This document shows, in pieces, positions 1 through 4,394 of a stretch of 9,663 nucleotides of DNA. The first letter of the stretch is position 1. Every line of letters starts with the position of its first letter. The notes beneath the pieces were generated by a model. It was not told where the DNA came from. It searched no databases and worked only from the letters and a program-made list of their open reading frames with translations. Origin of the DNA: Candidatus Woesearchaeota archaeon (GTDB taxonomy: Archaea > Nanobdellota > Nanobdellia > Woesearchaeales > UBA12501); NCBI GenBank assembly GCA_014729495.1, contig WJJV01000025.1, positions 1-9,663 on the forward strand, written 5' to 3'. The position numbers and the translations under genes are program-made.

Positions 1-1
1 A

Positions 2-244
2 GACACTGTGCTGAGCCATAGGATAACTGCAAAGATAGATGTTGATGCTCTGGGCATGCTTATGCAGAGTTACATGAGAGAAGGCCTGAATGTCCAGATA
101 GACAATCTTCCAAGGGTAAAGGGAGCTGCAGTGATGTTTGACGATACCAATGAGAGGATGTACTCAATAAAGATCAGACCCAGGTTCACATGGCACGGAG
201 GATCATCACCTGTTGCAGTCCCTGAGAAAAAGAAAGGCATATGA
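2..244 (+). CDS. Hypothetical protein, 3' end only (partial at left edge)
   Basis: The frame is open from the first complete codon of the window to a TGA at 242-244, giving 80 visible residues. A GTG at position 8 could be a start, but no ribosome binding site can be seen before it because the window begins there, so I treat this as the C-terminus of a longer protein. The visible part mixes hydrophobic and basic stretches (for example AAVMFDD and MYSIKIRPRF) and ends in a lysine-rich tail. I see no membrane segment and no catalytic motif, and I do not recognise the family. It converges on the receiver-domain gene with only about 10 bases between the two stop codons. That the frame is coding rests on its length, sensible composition and snug placement against the next gene. 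Confidence 0.6.
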   Translation, partial: DTVLSHRITAKIDVDALGMLMQSYMREGLNVQIDNLPRVKGAAVMFDDTNERMYSIKIRPRFTWHGGSSPVAVPEKKKGI

Positions 245-254
245 TTTAGACACT

Positions 255-704
255 TCAGCTCAGCTTATTCTCTCCTGTTTTATCGCTCAACTGTGCGTAA
301 AGCTCTTTCATTCTCCATTTGGGAAAGAATCCATCAATGATTCCTGCATCTTTTGCCTCATCCCATGAGCTGAAGTTCTCAGGACCCATCCTCAGATACA
401 TTCTCTTTGAATGCACATATACAAGAGGCTCAGCTCCCCATACATCCCTGATAATTCCTGCGAGCCTTATTCCGTTCGCAGACCTGTCAAAGCCAAGGCC
501 GTATATATCGCAGTCAGAGACTATGACCTCATATCTTGTCTCAGCTATCTTCTTAACAGCATTATCAAATGTTCTTGCGACATCCACTTCATAGCCGAGA
601 TCAGTCAGCTTTCTTTTCCACTTTAGCATGAAGTTAGAGACTGTCAGCTCAAGGCGAGAGTCCTCTACAATCAATAATCTTCCACCCATGAGGCAGGATT
701 CCAT
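255..704 (-). CDS. Stand-alone CheY-like response regulator receiver protein
   Basis: A 149-residue protein that is essentially one receiver (REC) domain. After an early strand (LLIVEDS, residues 10-16) come the acidic pair E14/D15. The third strand (EVIVSD) ends in D64, the expected phosphorylated aspartate. S99 sits where the conserved Thr/Ser is expected, and K129 in FFPKW is the likely conserved lysine. The loop between S99 and K129 is longer than in CheY. There is no DNA-binding or enzymatic output domain and no histidine kinase nearby, so it would act through protein contacts with an unlinked kinase. Two starts are possible: ATG at 704 and ATG at 689, which would give MGGRLLIVEDS, a typical REC opening. 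A TATA-like element about 27 bases before 704 favours the longer form as a leaderless transcript. The REC assignment is good; the signalling role is inference. Confidence 0.8.
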   Translation of the reverse strand: MESCLMGGRLLIVEDSRLELTVSNFMLKWKRKLTDLGYEVDVARTFDNAVKKIAETRYEVIVSDCDIYGLGFDRSANGIRLAGIIRDVWGAEPLVYVHSKRMYLRMGPENFSSWDEAKDAGIIDGFFPKWRMKELYAQLSDKTGENKLS

Positions 705-726
705 ATCATAGAATAAAAATCTTACG

Positions 727-736
727 ATTATGCATA
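727..736 (-). promoter_or_regulatory. Possible TATA box of the receiver gene
   Basis: On the minus strand this reads TATGCATAAT and is centred about 27 bases before the ATG at 704, the distance expected if transcription starts at the start codon. The match to the archaeal TATA consensus is only moderate. Confidence 0.35.
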
Positions 737-795
737 CTTATTCCGGAATGCTTCTGTTCTGGGCCAGATAATGTCCGGTTCTGGTTCAGAAACTC

Positions 796-803
796 ATTAA
801 AAA
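796..803 (+). promoter_or_regulatory. Possible TATA box of the small charged protein gene
   Basis: ATTAAAAA lies about 27 bases before the presumed transcription start near 826. A leader of about 20 bases would then carry the GGAGGTG ribosome binding site at 833-839. The element runs into the 22-bp palindrome that begins at 801. Confidence 0.4.
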
Positions 804-822
804 GAACATGGCCATGTTCTTT
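801..822. promoter_or_regulatory. Perfect 22-bp palindrome, candidate operator
   Basis: The half-site AAAGAACATGG is followed directly by its exact reverse complement, with no spacer and no mismatch over 22 bp. It starts in the TATA-like element and ends just before the predicted transcription start of the gene at 845. A dimeric protein bound here would block assembly of the initiation complex, so a repressor operator is the simplest reading. As RNA it could fold only with a few central bases left unpaired. The binding protein is not identified. Confidence 0.6.
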
Positions 823-844
823 ACAACAAAATGGAGGTGGGAAA

Positions 845-1198
845 ATGCATTTTAAGTCATTCCCGAAAACAGTTGAAGGAAGCACTTATCCATTATGGGA
901 GGAAGTGATCCTTACAGAGAAAGAAGAGTTTGTGGAGGAGCAGAAGGCAAGGAGGGATAACATCTCTCTTATGAGAAAGTGCATAGATGATGCAAAGAAG
1001 CTCATGGATAAGGAAGGCATGGCAGAGTACCAGTCAGATGTACTTGGGATTGCTCTTGCGCTTTACAGAAAGAGAGCATCCCATGTGGTGTACTGGAAGG
1101 ACAGGAGATGCAAGGAGAAGTTTGATTTCATGAACAGCAAGACAAACAGCCCTGCTAAATCTTCTTCTAGAACATCAAAAAAGAAGGCAGAGGCATAA
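845..1198 (+). CDS. Conserved-looking small charged protein of unknown function
   Basis: A 117-residue soluble protein with a strong ribosome binding site, GGAGGTG at 833-839, five bases before the ATG. The first 95 residues look like a compact helical domain: an N-terminal segment with aromatic residues (STYPLWEE), a very acidic helix (TEKEEFVEEQKARRD), then amphipathic helices with DDAKKLMDKEG and ALYRKRASHVVYWK. The last 20 or so residues are a low-complexity Ser/Lys tail (SSSRTSKKKAEA), probably disordered. It resembles uncharacterised small archaeal proteins that I cannot name securely. No enzyme motif is visible; two cysteines (C47, C88) are too few for a zinc finger. Its own promoter with a 22-bp palindrome suggests it is specifically regulated. 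Coding status is secure; function is unknown. Confidence 0.8.
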   Translation: MHFKSFPKTVEGSTYPLWEEVILTEKEEFVEEQKARRDNISLMRKCIDDAKKLMDKEGMAEYQSDVLGIALALYRKRASHVVYWKDRRCKEKFDFMNSKTNSPAKSSSRTSKKKAEA

Positions 1199-1217
1199 CC
1201 TTGCTCTCTGCAGGCAT

Positions 1218-1248
1218 TATTATTTTTATTTATTTCTTTTTTGTTTTT
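1218..1248 (+). terminator. T-rich archaeal-type terminator
   Basis: Beginning 19 bases after the stop codon of the gene at 845, the plus strand is a series of T-runs ending in TTTTTTGTTTTT. Runs of T without a hairpin are typical of archaeal intrinsic termination. The tract overlaps the lysine-rich 3' end of the convergent membrane-protein gene, where the same bases encode KKK. Confidence 0.6.
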
Positions 1249-1478
1249 GAGCTCTTTTTTGCATGATGATCCACAGCGATCTCTGCCTCTATCGGAGCCT
1301 TGGCTGTTGAGATCATGGAAGCTATGAACATGCAGATGAACAGCACAAGCAGTGCAAAACTCCATGACTGATCCCAGATAGTATTCCAGTAGAACAATGT
1401 CACTAGGATTCCCAGTATACTCACAAGAAAGAACCCGCTTGATAGTGGGGCTGCTTTGAAATGTTTAAGCATTGCCAT
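1230..1478 (-). CDS. Small two-helix membrane protein
   Basis: An 82-residue protein with two hydrophobic helices, roughly residues 14-30 (SGFFLVSILGILVTLFY) and 40-58 (SFALLVLFICMFIASMIS), joined by a short Trp-rich loop (WNTIWDQSW). A hydrophilic C-terminal tail ends in SSKTKKK. The positive charge at both ends suggests both termini face the cytoplasm, with the loop outside. The ATG at 1478 is chosen because a ribosome binding site, GAGGTG at 1485-1490, sits six bases before it; the in-frame GTG at 1487 lies inside that site. I do not recognise a named family; similar tiny two-helix proteins are common in DPANN genomes (from memory). It converges on the gene at 845. Expression is secure from the promoter and leader; function is unknown. 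Confidence 0.75.
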   Translation of the reverse strand: MAMLKHFKAAPLSSGFFLVSILGILVTLFYWNTIWDQSWSFALLVLFICMFIASMISTAKAPIEAEIAVDHHAKKSSKTKKK

Positions 1479-1514
1479 ATTATACACCTCTTTTCAATGC
1501 TGAATGCTTTTTTG

Positions 1515-1524
1515 TTTAAATAAT
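1515..1524 (-). promoter_or_regulatory. TATA box of the two-helix membrane protein gene
   Basis: The minus strand reads ATTATTTAAA here, followed about 27 bases later by a short leader containing GAGGTG and then the ATG at 1478. Position and sequence fit an archaeal promoter. Confidence 0.5.
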
Positions 1525-1609
1525 TTTTGCTGTTGCCATGATTCTGCATGCTTATGCTTAACAAGCTCTGCTTCATAAAATGCCGGTTATTCTGCAGTAT
1601 TCAGAAGCA

Positions 1610-1619
1610 TTTAAATAAT
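1610..1619 (+). promoter_or_regulatory. TATA box of the thioredoxin operon
   Basis: TTTAAATAAT is a near-consensus archaeal TATA box. It places the transcription start near 1641, leaving a leader of about 23 bases with the ribosome binding site GGAGGTG at 1652-1658. Confidence 0.65.
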
Positions 1620-1639
1620 ACTTCCGTATTATGGAAGTA
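1619..1639. promoter_or_regulatory. Inverted repeat between TATA box and start site, candidate operator
   Basis: TACTTCC at 1619-1625 and GGAAGTA at 1633-1639 are exact reverse complements separated by seven bases, so the half-site centres are 14 bp apart. A second, overlapping inverted repeat (AATAC-TTCC-GTATT, 1617-1630) shares the left half. The site lies directly after the TATA box, where bound protein would block transcription. The winged-helix regulator encoded downstream is an obvious candidate ligand, by inference only. Confidence 0.55.
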
Positions 1640-1663
1640 CTGTAATAGCATGGAGGTGCAAAA

Positions 1664-1990
1664 ATGGCAGTAACACATCTGAACAAGGAAAATTTCAGCA
1701 AAGAAGTAGAGCAGTCTGACCAGCCGGTTATAATAGATTTCTGGGCTGAGTGGTGCGGCCCATGCAGGATGATGGGCCCTGTTTTTGAGGAGCTCAGCAA
1801 TGACTATGAAGGCAAAGTTAAGTTCGCAAAGATTAATGTTGATGAGGAGCCTGATCTTGCAGGAAGATTCGCTGTGCAGGGAATACCTAGCCTAGTTGTT
1901 GTAAAGGACGGCAATGAGGTAGACAGGATAGTGGGCTTTGCTCCAAAAGAGGCTCTAAAGGATAAGATAGACTCAATATTGGGTGCATGA
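1664..1990 (+). CDS. trxA: Thioredoxin
   Basis: A 108-residue protein, the normal thioredoxin length, reducing disulfides in cytosolic proteins through a Cys pair. The active site WCGPC is at residues 30-34. D25, the buried aspartate of FWAEW, and the cis-proline P75 (GIPS) are both present, and the fold reads through to the C-terminal GFAPKEALKDKIDSIL helix. There is no signal peptide, so it is cytoplasmic. The ATG is five bases after a strong GGAGGTG. It is the first gene of an apparent two-gene operon with a winged-helix regulator that starts 26 bases after the stop. The promoter has a clear TATA box and an operator-like inverted repeat. No thioredoxin reductase is in the window. The assignment is secure; the gene symbol follows common usage for single-domain thioredoxins. 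Confidence 0.97.
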   Translation: MAVTHLNKENFSKEVEQSDQPVIIDFWAEWCGPCRMMGPVFEELSNDYEGKVKFAKINVDEEPDLAGRFAVQGIPSLVVVKDGNEVDRIVGFAPKEALKDKIDSILGA

Positions 1991-2016
1991 GCCATGATTG
2001 ATTCAGAAGGTGCAAG

Positions 2017-2364
2017 ATGATAGACTTCGCTTGCAGGAGATTCAGCATTGAAGATGTGATCAAGTGCAGTCTTGGACTCACAAGAGCGGACCTCAGGGTG
2101 CTCAGATTCCTGCTGGACAACAGCATAGATGAATTCAGCACAGATGATATAGCTGAAAGCCTGAAACTCAACCTGTCCACTGTGCAGAGAGCTGTGAAGA
2201 AGCTCCATGAGAAAGGGGTGGCATCAAGGAAGCAGGAAAACCTCTCAAATGGAGGATATCTGTATAATTATCAGTCTTCTGGAAGAAACGCACTGAGAAA
2301 GGCGGTGATGGAAACAATAGAATCATGGTCAGAGAGGGTTGACAAGGAGCTCAGGGCTCTTTGA
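2017..2364 (+). CDS. Winged-helix transcriptional regulator with two N-terminal cysteines
   Basis: A 115-residue DNA-binding protein of the broad TrmB/MarR/ArsR-like winged-helix type. After an N-terminal segment with C6 and C17 (FACRRF and VIKCSLGL), residues 22-36 form a first helix (TRADLRVLRFLLDNS). Residues 41-66 are the helix-turn-helix (STDDIAESLKLNLSTVQRAV plus KKLHEK), and residues 67-86 form the wing (ending NGGYLYNYQ). The last 25 residues are a helix suitable for dimerisation. The ribosome binding site is AAGGTG at 2007-2012. It follows thioredoxin by 26 bases with no sign of a separate promoter. The two cysteines are the only ones in the protein, which makes redox control by the neighbouring thioredoxin plausible, though this is inference. 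Its 3' end overlaps trpS by 14 bp, tail to tail. Confidence 0.88.
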   Translation: MIDFACRRFSIEDVIKCSLGLTRADLRVLRFLLDNSIDEFSTDDIAESLKLNLSTVQRAVKKLHEKGVASRKQENLSNGGYLYNYQSSGRNALRKAVMETIESWSERVDKELRAL

Positions 2365-3481
2365 AGATGAAATCCTCATACTTGTCCTTTGCCTTCTCTC
2401 TCTTCTTCTGATGCTCCTTGAGAAATGAGTTCAGCTTGTCCACAAGTATCTGCTTGAGCTCTCCGGTCAGCATCTTTCCTGAGCTGTAATCATCATAAAT
2501 CTTCTTGAGCTTTCTGTCATCCTCTTCAAAGAATGTCAGCCATTGGTATGAGACATCCACATCAGGATTTCCACCCTTTTTCCTGTGCTCTTCAACAGTT
2601 GCCTGGCCTCCAGAGAAAGCATATTTCATTATCTTCTTCCTCACTGTCTCAGGCGAATCAGTAGTGTACACCGCAGTCTCTGCCTCTGAAGCTGACATCT
2701 TGCCGTCAGTGGACATTCCTCCGAGGCCTGGAAGGAACCTGCACTGTATTGATGCTGGCTTGTAATGCCCTATCTTGGTTATAACATCCCTTGAGACTCG
2801 GAAGTGAGGATCCTGGTCAATTGCATGAGGTATCAGGCATGGAATCTTCTTTCCTGCAAGCACGCTTGGAAGGAATGCAGGCACTGCCTGCATCGCAGTA
2901 TAAAATATCGCGCCTATGTTCTGCTCTGGCCTGAAGCCAAAGGCTGCCTTTGCTGTCGAGAATGTTATCTTCTTCGCTACCTTAAGCGCTTCCTTGTACA
3001 TAACACCTGCATGCTTGGTGTCAATAAGAAAATGTGTCTTCTTTGGATCAAATCCAAGAGCGATGACATCATATGCGTTCTCTCTTGTGAAATGCTCTGT
3101 ATCAGCAAGGGTCATGCTCTCCTTGAAAAGGAATTTCTCCTCGTCAGGGAACTGGAACCACAGCTCCACACCATAGACATCCTGCAGCCATTTGGTGAAC
3201 ATCCACGGAACAAGATGGCCGAGATGGACGTGGCCTGAAGGCGCACGTCCAGTGTATAGGAAGAATCTGTTTCCCTTATCGTATTCGTCAAGAATCCATT
3301 TCAGGTCGCGGTGAGCAAAGAATATGTTCCTTCTCAGCATGTGGTGCAGAGTGCCTGCCTGTTTCTTTATCCTCTTGAGAAGATTCTCATCTATCCTCGA
3401 CACTCCGAACTCCTTGACAAGCCTGTCATAATCAATATTGCCCTTGACTTCCCAGGGAGTCACTGATGCCTCTTTTGCCAT
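2351..3481 (-). CDS. trpS: Tryptophanyl-tRNA synthetase (archaeal/eukaryotic type)
   Basis: Charges tRNA-Trp with tryptophan in an ATP-dependent two-step reaction in the cytoplasm. It is a class I synthetase. In the 376-residue form the HIGH-type motif is HLGH at residues 86-89 (within APSGHVHLGH) and the KMSKS-type motif is KMSAS at 261-265. The N-terminal region with RIDENLLKRIKK and the segment AIDQDPHFRVSRD are features of the archaeal/eukaryotic TrpRS group. The length is normal for archaea. I prefer the ATG at 3481 to the upstream TTG at 3493 because a near-consensus TATA box is centred 26 bases before it, implying a leaderless transcript. A hairpin-forming inverted repeat lies just upstream of that box. 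The 3' end overlaps the winged-helix regulator gene by 14 bp. Confidence 0.97.
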   Translation of the reverse strand: MAKEASVTPWEVKGNIDYDRLVKEFGVSRIDENLLKRIKKQAGTLHHMLRRNIFFAHRDLKWILDEYDKGNRFFLYTGRAPSGHVHLGHLVPWMFTKWLQDVYGVELWFQFPDEEKFLFKESMTLADTEHFTRENAYDVIALGFDPKKTHFLIDTKHAGVMYKEALKVAKKITFSTAKAAFGFRPEQNIGAIFYTAMQAVPAFLPSVLAGKKIPCLIPHAIDQDPHFRVSRDVITKIGHYKPASIQCRFLPGLGGMSTDGKMSASEAETAVYTTDSPETVRKKIMKYAFSGGQATVEEHRKKGGNPDVDVSYQWLTFFEEDDRKLKKIYDDYSSGKMLTGELKQILVDKLNSFLKEHQKKREKAKDKYEDFIFKEP

Positions 3482-3502
3482 GCTATGCCTCAATCATATT
3501 GC

Positions 3503-3512
3503 TTATTTAAAG
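3503..3512 (-). promoter_or_regulatory. TATA box of trpS
   Basis: The minus strand reads CTTTAAATAAG around here, centred about 26 bases before the trpS ATG at 3481. The same 11-base string occurs before the gene at 6581-7486. It supports the chosen start and a leaderless mRNA. Confidence 0.65.
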
Positions 3513-3528
3513 GTTGTGATGTTGAAAC

Positions 3529-3557
3529 CTGAAGGGATGCATAAGCATCCCTTTCAG
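3529..3557. repeat. Strong inverted repeat between two minus-strand genes
   Basis: GGGATGC and GCATCCC flank a four-base ATAA loop. The pairing extends to CTGAAGGGATGC at 3529-3540 against GCATCCCTTTCAG at 3545-3557, with one unpaired base. It starts three bases after the stop codon of the upstream minus-strand gene and ends about 16 bases before the trpS TATA box. It could be a 3'-end or terminator hairpin for the upstream gene, although no T-run follows on the minus strand, or a protein site controlling trpS. Confidence 0.6.
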
Positions 3558-3560
3558 CGC

Positions 3561-4043
3561 TTACCTGCACCACCCTCCTGATGAAGGCTCGAGATAGGTT
3601 CCAAATGTTCCAGAAGATTTGCTGGACTTGCTTCTCTTCTTGTATATAGCGACCGTGCCCTTGGATGTTTCAAAAAGATCATCAAGGACTTCATACTCTG
3701 TCAGCTGGCCTGCGTTATTGAGGAATTTCAGGCTCTTCTTATTCCTTCCTGACCTGAACTGCACCTCGCTCCTGCAGAAAGCTATCTCAAAAAGCAGTTT
3801 TGATGAGCCACTGTCATGGTTATATCTTGCTATACCCTGATAGATCGGCACACCGAACTCCTCAGACTGGTTCTCATCCTTTGCTATCTCCAGATCAAGA
3901 TCGCCTCCTGTTAAGGCAGGGGCGTTCTGCTGCATCAGCTTAACCAGACCTTCAGCTTTCTTTGCGCTCATAGGATAGTAATCCTCTGAAGCGCTGCTTG
4001 TTCTTATGGTTGTTCTTCCTGTACTTCCATAACCTCCGCACAT
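3561..4043 (-). CDS. Hypothetical protein of 160 residues
   Basis: A soluble protein that I do not recognise. It opens with a Gly/Ser/Thr-rich stretch (MCGGYGSTG, TTIRTSSASEDYYP) and continues with a short helix (SAKKAEGLVKLMQQ). An acidic and polar middle follows, then a region of apparent beta strands (KLLFEIAFCRSEVQF and GTVAIYKKR). It ends in a Ser/Lys-rich segment and a Gly-rich end (SSGGWCR). Cysteines near both ends (C2 and the penultimate residue) and one in the middle might be chance. There is no signal peptide or membrane segment. The upstream sequence GGAGGATGATGGAAATG offers three starts; the ATG at 4043 has GGAGG nine bases ahead, while ATG at 4052 would directly abut it. Downstream, a hairpin separates it from trpS. 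It is coding by length and ribosome binding site; function is unknown. Confidence 0.65.
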   Translation of the reverse strand: MCGGYGSTGRTTIRTSSASEDYYPMSAKKAEGLVKLMQQNAPALTGGDLDLEIAKDENQSEEFGVPIYQGIARYNHDSGSSKLLFEIAFCRSEVQFRSGRNKKSLKFLNNAGQLTEYEVLDDLFETSKGTVAIYKKRSKSSKSSGTFGTYLEPSSGGWCR

Positions 4044-4076
4044 TTCCATCATCCTCCATTATGATTTTTATCAGAT

Positions 4077-4095
4077 TGCTGTCAGAATGACAGCA
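4077..4095. repeat. Short perfect inverted repeat in the regulatory region
   Basis: TGCTGTCA and TGACAGCA flank GAA, giving eight-base arms with a three-base loop. It lies 25-45 bases before the start codons of the minus-strand gene ending at 3561. It could be an operator or a leader hairpin. Its TTGCTGT core recurs in the tandem repeat at 4271-4303. Confidence 0.5.
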
Positions 4096-4110
4096 GAAAA
4101 AACATTTTCA

Positions 4111-4130
4111 ATACATATAGATACATATAT
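4111..4130. repeat. Tandem 10-bp A+T-rich repeat
   Basis: ATACATATAG is followed at once by ATACATATAT. On the minus strand the unit contains TATATG strings that could serve as a TATA element for the gene at 3561-4043, with the start site near the 4077-4095 inverted repeat. The remaining bases between about 4131 and 4270 hold no gene that I can support. Confidence 0.45.
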
Positions 4131-4270
4131 TCTGAGAAAGATTATTCTAACAGGCCCAAGGCCATCTGAAAACATGAGAAACAATATACTGCAATCTAGA
4201 AAGAATCAGGTCAGTGCCACGCATAATCACTTTTTGGCATTTTAACAAGGGAATGCATAGCAGATATATA

Positions 4271-4303
4271 AAATTTGCTGTAAAATTGCTGTAGAATCAC
4301 TGT
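4271..4303 (+). repeat. Three tandem degenerate 11-bp repeats upstream of the cotransporter
   Basis: The units AAATTTGCTGT, AAAATTGCTGT and AGAATCACTGT follow one another without gaps. The 11-bp period is about one helical turn, so the three copies present the same DNA face. They lie about 60-95 bases before the cotransporter TATA box, a position suited to an activator or a cooperative regulator. The shared CTGT core also occurs in the inverted repeat at 4077-4095. Confidence 0.5.
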
Positions 4304-4360
4304 CTGCTGAAACTAAAATCAAGAGTTATAATCTAGAGTACTACACAGCAATAAAGAGAA

Positions 4361-4370
4361 AAATATAAAA
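4361..4370 (+). promoter_or_regulatory. TATA box of the cotransporter gene
   Basis: AAATATAAAA is centred about 29 bases before the ATG at 4395. There is no ribosome binding site before that ATG, so a nearly leaderless transcript is likely. Confidence 0.65.
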
Positions 4371-4394
4371 GTCCTGCATCCAACAAACAATTAA

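Noticed and set aside
1485..1487. GTG as the start of the two-helix membrane protein
   Set aside because: The GTG is part of the GAGGTG ribosome binding site that serves the ATG at 1478.
1804..2208. Minus-strand frame spanning thioredoxin and the regulator
   Set aside because: It lies entirely opposite two well-supported genes and crosses their boundary, which a real gene would not be expected to do.
2804..3238. Plus-strand frame of 144 codons inside trpS
   Set aside because: trpS is certain on the other strand; the frame starts and stops without any signals and translates to a random-looking sequence rich in Cys and Arg.
4021..4028. TACTTCC-like half-site resembling the thioredoxin operator
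   Set aside because: Only one half is present and it lies inside coding sequence near a start codon; a chance match is likely.
4214..4243. Imperfect inverted repeat AGTGCCA...TGGCATT with an internal T-run
   Set aside because: The arms match at only six of seven positions and the T-run is in the loop, so it fits neither a terminator nor a convincing operator.
4174..4245. 23-codon plus-strand ORF in the regulatory region before the cotransporter
   Set aside because: It is too short and has no ribosome binding site or TATA box at the right distance, and the translation shows no pattern.
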